The position numbers and the translations under genes are program-made. Under the pieces are notes generated by a model. That model was not told the DNA's origin, did not search any database, and saw only the letters and a program-made list of their open reading frames with translations. A stretch of DNA of 42,439 nt. Origin: Polaromonas sp. (lineage in GTDB: Bacteria; Pseudomonadota; Gammaproteobacteria; Burkholderiales; Burkholderiaceae_C). Shown piece by piece: positions 1 through 7,839 of this stretch. The stretch's first letter is position 1. The number at the start of each line of letters is the position of its first letter. The stretch covers positions 1 through 42,439 of the forward strand of contig NZ_JAUXNA010000310.1 in NCBI RefSeq assembly GCF_030682935.1, written 5' to 3'.

Positions 1-47
1 GTGCCGGCACTCAGGGTGGAAGCGATCAGCAGTGCGGTGGAATCCAT
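1..47 (-). CDS. ABC transporter permease, second subunit (5' end only)
   Basis: Only the first 15 or so codons are inside the window, reading MDSTALLIASTLSAG. The ATG lies at 45-47 and shares one base with the TGA of the preceding permease (TGATG), which is typical translational coupling. In BMP-type nucleoside importers the ATPase is followed by two permeases in this order, so this should be the second permease. Identity is inferred mainly from position, since too little sequence is visible to show membrane segments. Confidence 0.6.
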   Translation of the reverse strand, partial: MDSTALLIASTLSAG

Positions 48-1132
48 CAGCGCGCTCCTTGGGTGCGCGGGAAGAAGGCGCTGGTAAATTTGAACCGGTA
101 GGCAATCAGGGTGTCACAGGCCAGCAGGTTGAACAGCAGCAGGCCCTGGAACACGCCCGTCAGCGACTTGGGCAGGCCCAGGCGCGACTGCGCCAGCTCG
201 CCGCCGATGTAGAACATGCTCATCAGCAGTGCTGAAAACACAATGCCCACCGGGTGCAGGCGACCGACAAAGGCCACGATGATGGCCGCAAAGCCGTAGC
301 CCGCCGGCACGTAAGGCGTGAGCTGACCAATCGGTCCCGCCACCTCCAGCGCGCCCGCCAGGCCCGATGCCCCGCCGGAGACCAGCAGCGCCACCCACAA
401 AGCCCGGCGCGACGAAAACCCGGCATAGCGCGCCGCCGCCGGGGCCAGGCCGCTGACCTCTTGCGCAAAGCCTGCGTAGGTGCGAAACAGGTACAGCCAC
501 ATGACCAGCACCCCGACCAGGCCCAACAGAATGCCGATGGTGACGCGCGAGCCCGCCATCAGGCGCGGGATTTGCGTCACGGCTTCAAAGGTCCTGGTTT
601 GCGGAAAGTTGTAGCCGGCCGGGTCTTTCCAGGGGCCAAACACCAGGAAGTTCAGCACCATGCCGGCCACGTACACCAGCATCAGGCTGACCAGGATTTC
701 ATTGGCGTTGAAGCGGTCCCGCAAAAAGGCGGTGATGCCGGCCCACGCCATGCCGCCGATCACGCCGGCCAGCAAAATCACCGGCATGATCCAGAGTCCG
801 GTATTTTTGTCGGCCAGCAGGGCCACGCCGCCTGCCGCGACGGCGCCCATGACAAACTGGCCTTCGGCGCCGATGTTCCAGACGTTGGAGCGAAAGCACA
901 CCGCCAGGCCGAGCGCAATGATCAGCAAGGGTGTGGCCTTGACCATCAGCTCGCCGAGCGCATAGGGCGTGCGAATCGGTTCCCAAAAGAACACCTGCAG
1001 GCCCTTGACCGGGTCTTTGCCCAGCGCCACGAACAACCCCACGCCAACCACCACCGTGATTAGCAGCGCCAAAATCGGCGAGGCCAGGGTCCAGAACGAC
1101 GAGGCCTGGGGCCGGGCTTCAAGCTGCGCCAT
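47..1132 (-). CDS. ABC transporter permease, BMP/nucleoside-type importer
   Basis: This 361-residue polytopic inner-membrane protein belongs to the branched-chain amino acid/simple-sugar permease superfamily used by BMP-dependent nucleoside importers. Hydrophobic segments run from about residue 15 to the C-terminus. The stretch VCFRSNVWNIGAEGQFVMGA near residues 79-98 is the conserved NIGAEGQ signature of these permeases. Its 5' end overlaps the ATPase gene by 14 bases and its stop overlaps the next permease by one base, so the three form one transcription unit. The xanthine dehydrogenase genes beyond the LysR gene suggest purine or nucleoside uptake. The BMP lipoprotein that would give specificity is not in the window and could lie left of base 1. 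The superfamily assignment is firm; the substrate is inferred. Confidence 0.85.
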   Translation of the reverse strand: MAQLEARPQASSFWTLASPILALLITVVVGVGLFVALGKDPVKGLQVFFWEPIRTPYALGELMVKATPLLIIALGLAVCFRSNVWNIGAEGQFVMGAVAAGGVALLADKNTGLWIMPVILLAGVIGGMAWAGITAFLRDRFNANEILVSLMLVYVAGMVLNFLVFGPWKDPAGYNFPQTRTFEAVTQIPRLMAGSRVTIGILLGLVGVLVMWLYLFRTYAGFAQEVSGLAPAAARYAGFSSRRALWVALLVSGGASGLAGALEVAGPIGQLTPYVPAGYGFAAIIVAFVGRLHPVGIVFSALLMSMFYIGGELAQSRLGLPKSLTGVFQGLLLFNLLACDTLIAYRFKFTSAFFPRTQGAR

Positions 1133-2684
1133 GCTGGGCTCCTGTTGCGGCGGGCGTCCACAAGCCGCTCATCCACTGGCCGACCAGTTCCACCGTGGCC
1201 TGGGCGCGCGGCAGCGGCGGCGAGAGCTGGCCCTTGGCCATCACGTAGAGCCGGTCCGAAATTTCAAACAGCTCGTCGAGTTCTTCGCTGACCACCAGCA
1301 CCGCGCAACCGGCACCCGCCAGCTTGAGCAGCTCGCCGCGTATCTGCGCGGCCGCACCCACGTCCACGCCCCAGGTCGGCTGCGAGACGATGAGCAGCGC
1401 CGGGTTGGCATCGATCTCGCGGCCCATGATGAATTTTTGCAGATTCCCCCCCGACAAGGACCGGGCCACCGCCTGCGGGCCGCCGCACTTGACCTTGAAG
1501 CGCGCGATGATGCGCCGGGCCTGCGCCTGCAGCGCGCCGCCCTTGAGCCAGCCGCCCGCGCCCACGGCTTCCGTGCGCGTGAGCATGAGGTTGCGGGCCA
1601 GCGACAGCGACGGCACGGCGCCCCGGCCCAGCCGTTCTTCAGGCACAAAGTGCAGCCCCAGGGCGCGGCGCCGGCCGGGGCTGAGCTTGCCCGCGTTGTG
1701 CCCCTTGACGACAATCGCCGCAGCGGCCGCCCGCGTGTCTTCACCCGACAGCGCAACCAGCAGCTCCTTTTGGCCGTTGCCCGAAACACCGGCAATGCCC
1801 ACCACCTCACCGGCGCGCACCTGCAGCGCAATCTGCTGCAGGTCGACACCATGCTGGTCGCCCTTGGCCAGGCTCAGTTGCCGCACCTCCAGCACGACGT
1901 CGCCGATTTTGACGTCGCGCTGCGCCAGCGCGGGCGGCTCGGCGCCAATCATGAGGCGGCTCAGCGAGGCGTTGGACTCCTGGCGCGGATCACATTCACC
2001 CGACACCCTGCCTGCACGCAGCACGGTGCAGGCGGCGCACAGCGCACGGATTTCATGCAGCTTGTGGCTGATGTACAAGATGCTGCAGCCCTGGGCGGCC
2101 AGTTGGCGCAGCGTGACAAACAGCTTGTCAACCGCCTGCGGCGTCAGCACCGAGGTCGGCTCGTCCAGGATCAAGAGCTTGGGGTTGGTCAGCAGCGCCC
2201 GCACAATTTCCACGCGCTGGCGCTCGCCCACGCTGAGCGTGTGCACCGGCCGCGTCGGGTCCAGCTGCAAGCCGTAGGCCTCGGTGGTCTGCGTGATGCG
2301 CTGGGACACGTCGGCCAGGCTCAGGTGTTTGCCCAGGCCGAGCCAGACATTTTCCGCCACCGTCAGCGTGTCGAACAGACTGAAATGCTGGAACACCATG
2401 CTGATGCCGAGCGCGCGCGCTTCCTGCGGGTTGCTTATCACGACGCTCTGGCCATCGACCTTCACGCTGCCGGCGTCGGGTTTGACCGAGCCGTAGATGA
2501 TTTTCATCAGCGTCGACTTGCCAGCGCCGTTTTCGCCCAGCACCGCATGGATTTCACCCGGCTGAACCGCCAGCGAGATATCGTCGTTGGCGACCACGCC
2601 GGGGTAGCGCTTGCTGATGCCGCGAAGCTGCAGCCGGGGCGGGCTGGCGGCCGGGGGTTCGGTGGGGGGAGGCAAGGCAGTCAT
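1119..2684 (-). CDS. ABC transporter ATPase with two nucleotide-binding domains (nucleoside-type importer)
   Basis: This 521-residue cytoplasmic ATPase energises the adjacent permeases. The first ABC domain has Walker A GENGAGKST (about residues 50-58), signature LSVGERQR and Walker B LLILDEPT. The second domain has the degenerate P-loop GVSGNGQKE, signature LSGGNLQK and SQPTWGVD in place of a normal Walker B. A degenerate second site is normal for the sugar/nucleoside (RbsA, YufO) class of fused ATPases. Length fits that class. The start ATG at 2682-2684 follows a dispersed repeat that separates it from the LysR gene. Nucleoside or purine specificity is inferred from the permease type and from neighbouring xdhAB. 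Confidence 0.88.
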   Translation of the reverse strand: MTALPPPTEPPAASPPRLQLRGISKRYPGVVANDDISLAVQPGEIHAVLGENGAGKSTLMKIIYGSVKPDAGSVKVDGQSVVISNPQEARALGISMVFQHFSLFDTLTVAENVWLGLGKHLSLADVSQRITQTTEAYGLQLDPTRPVHTLSVGERQRVEIVRALLTNPKLLILDEPTSVLTPQAVDKLFVTLRQLAAQGCSILYISHKLHEIRALCAACTVLRAGRVSGECDPRQESNASLSRLMIGAEPPALAQRDVKIGDVVLEVRQLSLAKGDQHGVDLQQIALQVRAGEVVGIAGVSGNGQKELLVALSGEDTRAAAAAIVVKGHNAGKLSPGRRRALGLHFVPEERLGRGAVPSLSLARNLMLTRTEAVGAGGWLKGGALQAQARRIIARFKVKCGGPQAVARSLSGGNLQKFIMGREIDANPALLIVSQPTWGVDVGAAAQIRGELLKLAGAGCAVLVVSEELDELFEISDRLYVMAKGQLSPPLPRAQATVELVGQWMSGLWTPAATGAQHGAA

Positions 2685-2703
2685 GAATCGCTGGATACTT
2701 GTT

Positions 2704-2764
2704 GTTTTTTAATGTTTAAGGCCTCTAACCCTTTACTGACGGGTTAATACAGCTATTATTTTCG
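2704..2764 (-). repeat. Dispersed Comamonadaceae-type repeat, copy D (intergenic, overlaps a LysR stop codon)
   Basis: Read on the minus strand this AT-richer segment contains AATAGCTG, then CCCGT, then AAGGGTTAGAGGCC. The same ordered blocks recur at 4331-4394, 24672-24733 and 31399-31458. It fills the gap between the ATPase start and the 3' end of the LysR gene, and its first bases supply the final lysine codon and TAA stop of that gene. The family link comes from manual alignment of the four copies. Confidence 0.65.
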
Positions 2765-3697
2765 TAGCGAAGCAGCGACCGACTTGACCCGCTCGCGCAG
2801 CCACTTGGCGGCGTTAGAGGCATGCGTGCGTTCGTGCCAGAGCTGGTAGTACATCATGCGGGGAAACGCTATCGGGCAAGGCAGTATTTTGACCGGAAGC
2901 AATCCGGCAAAGCGCTCGCAGTACTGGCGACCGGTGCTCATGACCAGCAAGCTGGAAGCCACCATGGACGGCATCAGACCAAAGTGCGCGCAGCGCACCG
3001 TGATGTTGCGCGTCATGCCCAGGGCGGCCAGATGCTCGTCAATCACGCCCTTGGCGCCGGGATGCGTGGCCATGGGCGCAATGTGCTCGGCCTCCAGCCA
3101 CATCGCCGCGTCCCAGCCACGCCGCGCCGCCGGGTGGTCGTTGGCCACCAGGCACACCACCTCATCGTCGAACAGACGCGCCAGGTGCAGGTCATCGGGC
3201 GGCGCGGCCCAGTTGCCAATCACCAGATCGACCCGCCCCTCTGCCAGGTGCGCGCGGTAATCAGACGCGGCCGACAGCGGGTGAATTTCAATCGGACAGC
3301 CTGGCGCCTGAGCCTTGATTTGCGCGACCAGCTGCGGCAAAAACAGAGGGTCGAGGTAGTCGCTGGCGGCCAGCCGGAAAGTGCTTTGCGCGGTGGCCGC
3401 GTCAAAGCCCCGGGCGTCGCTGAACAGCATGCCGGCGGCGCGCAAAATGCTGGCCGAGGGCTCGATCATGCGCAGACCCGCATCGGTGGGCACCATGCCG
3501 GCACCGGACCGCACCAGAATCGGGTCGCCGGCCAGTCCGCGCAGGCGCTTGAGCGCCGCGCTGACGGCCGGTTGGTACATTCCCAGGCGGATGGCGGCGC
3601 GCGAAACGCTGCGTTCGGTAAGCACGGTGTTCAGGACCCGGATGAGATGGAGGTCAATCTTGTCGGCAATTTTGTCGAAGGACACCGGATATTTCAT
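2756..3697 (-). CDS. LysR-family transcriptional regulator next to xdhAB
   Basis: The protein has 313 residues, the normal LysR length. The N-terminal winged helix-turn-helix is visible at about residues 17-75 (RVLNTVLTERSVSRAAIRLG, then YQPAVSAALKRLR), followed by a LysR substrate-binding domain to the C-terminus. It is transcribed divergently from xdhA with 72 bases between the starts and lies head to tail behind the nucleoside-type transporter. It is therefore a plausible regulator of xanthine dehydrogenase, of the transporter, or of both. Its end lies inside a dispersed repeat that provides the stop codon. The family is certain; the ligand, possibly a purine, is inferred from context. Confidence 0.88.
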   Translation of the reverse strand: MKYPVSFDKIADKIDLHLIRVLNTVLTERSVSRAAIRLGMYQPAVSAALKRLRGLAGDPILVRSGAGMVPTDAGLRMIEPSASILRAAGMLFSDARGFDAATAQSTFRLAASDYLDPLFLPQLVAQIKAQAPGCPIEIHPLSAASDYRAHLAEGRVDLVIGNWAAPPDDLHLARLFDDEVVCLVANDHPAARRGWDAAMWLEAEHIAPMATHPGAKGVIDEHLAALGMTRNITVRCAHFGLMPSMVASSLLVMSTGRQYCERFAGLLPVKILPCPIAFPRMMYYQLWHERTHASNAAKWLRERVKSVAASLRK

Positions 3698-3718
3698 ACC
3701 TGTTTAACCATGCGCTTG

Positions 3719-3734
3719 ATATGCTCTTTCATAT
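3719..3734. promoter_or_regulatory. Candidate LysR operator between the LysR gene and xdhA
   Basis: ATATG and CATAT form an inverted repeat separated by six bases, in the 72-base gap between the divergent starts. LysR proteins usually bind AT-rich dyads in such gaps. The spacing is not an exact T-N11-A box, so this is only a candidate. Confidence 0.35.
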
Positions 3735-3769
3735 GGCGGCCAGCGCCCGCGTGTTTTACCCTGAAGGCT

Positions 3770-5266
3770 ATGACCCGCATGACGCACCCATTGACTGACA
3801 GCAATTCCGTGAAAACCCTGCGCTTCATCAGGCGGGGCGAAGTTGTTTCCCTGAACAATGTACCACCCAGCCGCACCCTGCTGGCGCTGCTGCGCGAGGA
3901 CCTGCACCTGACCGGCACCAAGGAAGGCTGCGGCGAAGGCGACTGCGGCGCCTGCACCGTGGTGCTGGGCGAAGCCGAGCACGGCAGCCTGCGCTTTCGC
4001 GCGGTCAACAGCTGCATTCGCCTGGCGCATTCGATTGACGGCATGGCGCTGTGGAGCGTGGAAGACCTGGCGGCCAAAGACGGCACGCTGCATCCGGCGC
4101 AACAAGCCATGCTGCAATGCCACGGCTCGCAGTGCGGTTTTTGCACGCCGGGCTTTGTCATGAGTCTGTTCGGCATGTACCAGAACCATGTCTGCCAGGG
4201 CCAGACCATCACGCGCGAACTGGCGCAGCAGGACCTCTCGGGCAACCTGTGCCGCTGCACCGGCTACCGGCCGATTCTGGACGCCGCGCAACGCATGGGC
4301 ACCTTGCCGCGCGCGGCCATCGACGAAGCCGATTTGCTACAAAAACTAGAGCAGCTAGCACCCTCTGATATTGGGCCAGAGGCTGATTTTTCTTACAAAT
4401 CCCCAAAAACGCTGGACGCCCTCTTGCGCGCCCGCGCCGCGCACCCGGACGCGCAGCTGGTGGCGGGCTGCACCGACGTGGGCCTGTCGGTGACCAAGCT
4501 GCACCAGCAGTTTTCCAAGGTGCTCGACATCACCAAGGTGGCCGAATTGCGCCGCATCGAGCAGCACCCGCAGCACATCGCGGTAGGCGCGGCGGTCACG
4601 CTCAGCGACGCCTTTGCCGCCCTGGTCGCCGACCGGCCGCAGTTGCAAACCTTTGCCACCCGCTTTGCCGGCCTCCCGGTGCGCAACTCGGGCACGCTGG
4701 GCGGCAACGTCGCCAACGGCTCGCCGATTGGCGACGCCATGCCGCTGCTGATTGCGCTGGGCGCCAGCGTGGCGCTCATGAGCATTCGGGGCCAGCGTGA
4801 ACTGCCGCTGGAGCAGCTCTACACCGGCTACCGCCAAAACGTGATGGCGGGCGACGAGGTTCTGGCCTGGATCAAGCTGCCCCAGCCCACAGACGGGGAA
4901 AATCTCAAGGTCTACAAGATTTCCAAGCGCTACGACGACGACATTTCTGCCGTATGCCTGGCGATCAAGCTGCACATCGACAAAGGTGCCGTGACCCATG
5001 CATCGATTGGCGCAGGCGGGGTTGCCGCGACGCCAGTACGCGCCGTCAAAACCGAAGCCGTGTTGATGGGCCAGTCCTGGACCGAGGCGACGGTTCAAAA
5101 AGCCATGGCCACGCTGCGCACCGAGTTTTCGCCGATCTCGGACATGCGGGCCTCCAGCGCCTACCGGGTCGAGGTGCTGGGCAATCTGCTGCGGCGCTAC
5201 TGGCTTGAAAGCCAGGGCCAGCAGCAAATCAACCTGGAATCCTTCACGCTGGAGGACCCGGCATGA
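3770..5266 (+). CDS. xdhA: Xanthine dehydrogenase small subunit (2Fe-2S and FAD domains)
   Basis: XdhA (498 residues) carries electrons from the molybdenum subunit to NAD through two 2Fe-2S clusters and FAD. The plant-type ferredoxin domain has C54, C59, C62 and C82; the second [2Fe-2S] domain has C122, C125, C161 and C163 (QCGFC, LCRCTGYRPI). The FAD domain begins after residue 210 with LVAGCTDVGL and contains GGNVANGSPIGD. The reading frame stays open far upstream, but homology begins near the ATG at 3770; a second ATG at 3779 is also possible. The last four bases overlap xdhB (ATGA), indicating coupling. Residues 188-209, between the Fe-S and FAD parts, are encoded by a dispersed repeat. 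Family and function are secure. Confidence 0.95.
   Translation: MTRMTHPLTDSNSVKTLRFIRRGEVVSLNNVPPSRTLLALLREDLHLTGTKEGCGEGDCGACTVVLGEAEHGSLRFRAVNSCIRLAHSIDGMALWSVEDLAAKDGTLHPAQQAMLQCHGSQCGFCTPGFVMSLFGMYQNHVCQGQTITRELAQQDLSGNLCRCTGYRPILDAAQRMGTLPRAAIDEADLLQKLEQLAPSDIGPEADFSYKSPKTLDALLRARAAHPDAQLVAGCTDVGLSVTKLHQQFSKVLDITKVAELRRIEQHPQHIAVGAAVTLSDAFAALVADRPQLQTFATRFAGLPVRNSGTLGGNVANGSPIGDAMPLLIALGASVALMSIRGQRELPLEQLYTGYRQNVMAGDEVLAWIKLPQPTDGENLKVYKISKRYDDDISAVCLAIKLHIDKGAVTHASIGAGGVAATPVRAVKTEAVLMGQSWTEATVQKAMATLRTEFSPISDMRASSAYRVEVLGNLLRRYWLESQGQQQINLESFTLEDPA
4331..4394 (+). repeat. Dispersed repeat copy A, in frame inside xdhA
   Basis: This stretch contains GATTTGCTAC, GAGCAGCTAG, CACCCTCT and TTGGGCCAGAGGCTGATTTTT, matching in order the blocks of the intergenic copies at 2704-2764 and 24672-24733. 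It encodes XdhA residues 188-209 without breaking the frame, at the linker between the iron-sulfur and FAD domains. Its base composition is more AT-rich than the flanking xdhA sequence. The match was made by eye. Confidence 0.65.
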
Positions 5267-7560
5267 GCGCCGACCAAGACCTGACGGGCCAGCCCCCGGC
5301 CGCAGGCCGTTCAGCCTTTCATGAGAGCGCCCGCGCCCAGGTGGCGGGTTCCGCCACCTATGTGGACGACATCCCGGAAATCCGGGGCACGCTGTATGCC
5401 GCGCCGATTCTTTCGACCGTGGCGCATGGCCGGCTGCTGGACGTGGACACGGCAGCGGCGCTGGCGATGCCCGGCGTACGCGGCGTGATTCTGGCGCGCG
5501 ACATTCCCGGTGACCGGGTGCTGGGCAACTTCTCGCACGACGAGCCGGTGTTTGCCCATAGCACCGTGCAGCACATCGGCCAGGTGATCGGCGTGGTGGT
5601 GGCCGAATCGGTGATGCAGGCCAGGCGCGCCGCGCGCCAGGTGCGCTGCCACATCGACACCCTGCCCGCCATCCTGAACCTGCGTGATGCCCTGAAGGCG
5701 CAAAGCTATGTGCTGCCACCGGTTTTTGTGCAGCGCGGTGATGCCGTCCAGGCGCTGAAAAGCGCGCTGCACACCTTGCACGGCACGCTGGAAGTCGGCG
5801 GCCAGGAGCATTTCTATCTTGAAGGCCAGATCGCCTACGTGCTGCCCCAGGAGCAACACCAGTGGCTGGTTTATTCCAGCACGCAGCACCCCGGCGAGGT
5901 GCAGCACTGGGTGGCGCACGCGCTGGGCATTGACCAGCACGCGGTGCGTGTCGAATGCCGGCGCATGGGCGGCGGCTTTGGCGGCAAGGAAACCCAGGCC
6001 GGTCACCTGGCCGTCTGGTCGGCGGTGGCGGCCCGCAAACTCAACGCACCCATCAAGCTGCGCCTGGACCGCGATGACGACTTCCTGGTCACCGGCAAGC
6101 GCCACCCGTTTGCCTACGATTACAGCGTGGGCTTTGACGACAGCGGGCGCATTACCGGCCTGCAGCTGATGATGGCCGTCAACTGCGGCTTCAGCGCCGA
6201 CCTGTCGGGCCCCGTGGCCGACCGCGCGATTTTTCATGCCGACAACGCCTACTTTTTGCAGGACGTACACATCGCATCCTACCGCTGCAAAACCAACACC
6301 CAAAGCAACACGGCCTTTCGCGGCTTTGGCGGGCCGCAGGGCATGATCGTCATTGAATCCATCCTGGGCGACATTGCGCGCCAGCTGGGGCTGGACCCGC
6401 TGGCCGTGCGCAGGCGCAATCTCTATGGCGTGACTGCGCGCAACGTCACCCATTACGGCATGACCGTGGAGGACAATATCCTCGAACCCTTGCTCTCAAA
6501 ACTGGCGCTGACTGCGGACTATCCACGTCGCAAACAAGCCATTTCGGCATGGAACGCCAGCAGCCCGGTCATCAAGCGCGGCATCGCCATCACGCCGGTG
6601 AAATTCGGCATTTCGTTTACCGCCACCTTGTTCAACCAGGCGGGTGCGCTGGTGCATGTGTACACCGACGGGAGCGTGCAGGTGAACCACGGCGGCACCG
6701 AAATGGGCCAGGGCCTGAACACCAAGGTGGCGCAAATCGTCGCCGACGAACTCGGCGTGGCGCTCGACCAGGTGCTGGCCACCGCCGCCGACACCAGCAA
6801 AATCCCCAACGCCTCGGCCACGGCCGCCTCCGCCGGCACCGACCTCAACGCCAGAGCCGCGCAATACGCCGCCCGCAAGGTAAAGGGCAAGCTGGCGCAG
6901 TTTGTGGCCGGGCTGGACCGCTGCGGCGCCGGCGCCGTGTGCTTTGGCGGCGGCCAGGTGATCACGCCCACCGCCACCCGGCTGTTTGCCGACGTCGTCC
7001 GGCAGGCCCATGCCAACCGGATCCAGCTCTGGAGCGACGGCTTTTACCGCACGCCCAAAATCCATTACGACCAAGCCGCGCTGAGCGGCCGGCCGTTTTA
7101 CTACTTTGCCTACGGTGCCGCCTGCGCCGAAGTGGCCATAGACACCTTGACCGGCGAAAGCCGCGTACTGAAAGTCGACATCCTGCACGACGTCGGCACC
7201 TCGATCAACCCGGCCATCGACATCGGCCAGATCGAAGGCGGCTTCGTGCAGGGCATGGGCTGGCTGACCACCGAGCAACTGGTGTGGAATGACAAGGGCC
7301 ACCTGAGCACCCACGCGCCCAGCACCTACAAGATCCCGGCGACCGGCGACATTCCCGAGCACTTCAAAATCGATCTCTGGCCGGAGCCCAACCGTGAAGA
7401 CAACGTGTTCGGCAGCAAGGCCGTTGGCGAGCCGCCGTTGATGCTGGCGATCAGCGTGCTGGAAGCGCTGAAGGAGGCTGTGGCGGCCGCGCGCAGTGGT
7501 GTGGTTCGGCTGGATGCACCGGCTACCGCCGAGAACGTGTTGAGGTCGCTGAAAGCCTGA
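5263..7560 (+). CDS. xdhB: Xanthine dehydrogenase molybdopterin-binding subunit
   Basis: XdhB (765 residues) holds the molybdenum cofactor and oxidises hypoxanthine to xanthine and xanthine to urate. It shows the hallmark motifs of the family: GGGFGGKE near residues 237-244, the FRGFGGPQG cofactor loop near residues 352-360, a GTEMGQGLNTK segment, and KAVGEPPLML near the C-terminus with the expected catalytic glutamate. Length fits bacterial two-gene xanthine dehydrogenases. Its start overlaps the xdhA stop by four bases. The protein ends APATAENVLRSLKA, and a diverged copy of exactly this tail is found again at 14829-14873, beyond the lipid cassette. The maturation factor XdhC is encoded 25 kb away at 32540-33361 rather than next door. 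Confidence 0.95.
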   Translation: MSADQDLTGQPPAAGRSAFHESARAQVAGSATYVDDIPEIRGTLYAAPILSTVAHGRLLDVDTAAALAMPGVRGVILARDIPGDRVLGNFSHDEPVFAHSTVQHIGQVIGVVVAESVMQARRAARQVRCHIDTLPAILNLRDALKAQSYVLPPVFVQRGDAVQALKSALHTLHGTLEVGGQEHFYLEGQIAYVLPQEQHQWLVYSSTQHPGEVQHWVAHALGIDQHAVRVECRRMGGGFGGKETQAGHLAVWSAVAARKLNAPIKLRLDRDDDFLVTGKRHPFAYDYSVGFDDSGRITGLQLMMAVNCGFSADLSGPVADRAIFHADNAYFLQDVHIASYRCKTNTQSNTAFRGFGGPQGMIVIESILGDIARQLGLDPLAVRRRNLYGVTARNVTHYGMTVEDNILEPLLSKLALTADYPRRKQAISAWNASSPVIKRGIAITPVKFGISFTATLFNQAGALVHVYTDGSVQVNHGGTEMGQGLNTKVAQIVADELGVALDQVLATAADTSKIPNASATAASAGTDLNARAAQYAARKVKGKLAQFVAGLDRCGAGAVCFGGGQVITPTATRLFADVVRQAHANRIQLWSDGFYRTPKIHYDQAALSGRPFYYFAYGAACAEVAIDTLTGESRVLKVDILHDVGTSINPAIDIGQIEGGFVQGMGWLTTEQLVWNDKGHLSTHAPSTYKIPATGDIPEHFKIDLWPEPNREDNVFGSKAVGEPPLMLAISVLEALKEAVAAARSGVVRLDAPATAENVLRSLKA

Positions 7561-7839
7561 GCCTGACTTCACCACGCGTGTGCTTGGCGCACCGGCATTG
7601 TCAAAGCCTAAGTTGGGTTGCTTGCTGGTCACTGAGTTGCCTTGTCGTCATGTCACCCTGGAAACGGCAGCGAAGTGCGCATTCCCCGGCAAGGTGACGA
7701 TTTGACATCAGAACGATCATGCCGCCTGCCACCCGGCGCCCATCAAGAGGGCAAGTCCCGACACCGGCGTTCACTTGTGCAAGTTGGCGCAATCTGTAGA
7801 CTCAACACTTGAAAAAGAACTACGACAAGGGAGAGTGGT
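7561..7839. other. Intergenic region at the left junction of the lipid cassette
   Basis: This 279-base region contains no convincing gene. The short minus-strand frame at 7601-7792 has no recognisable features. The region forms the left boundary of the lipid cassette and ends with the ribosome-binding sequence GGGAGAG before the ATG at 7840. A candidate promoter lies at 7775-7802. Confidence 0.5.
7775..7802 (+). promoter_or_regulatory. Candidate promoter of the lipid cassette
   Basis: TTGTGC (7775-7780) and TAGACT (7797-7802) are separated by 16 bases and resemble sigma-70 hexamers, 37 bases before the start of the first cassette gene. ACTTG/CAAGT (7773-7784) is a short dyad overlapping the -35 element. 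Weak, by-eye assignment. Confidence 0.3.

Noticed and set aside
2822-3769. Upstream 316-codon extension of the xdhA reading frame
   Set aside because: It runs through the LysR gene on the other strand and shows no homology. XdhA homology begins at about 3770.
7601-7792. Small minus-strand gene in the gap before the lipid cassette
   Set aside because: 63 codons, no recognisable family, no ribosome-binding site of note, and it overlaps the probable promoter.
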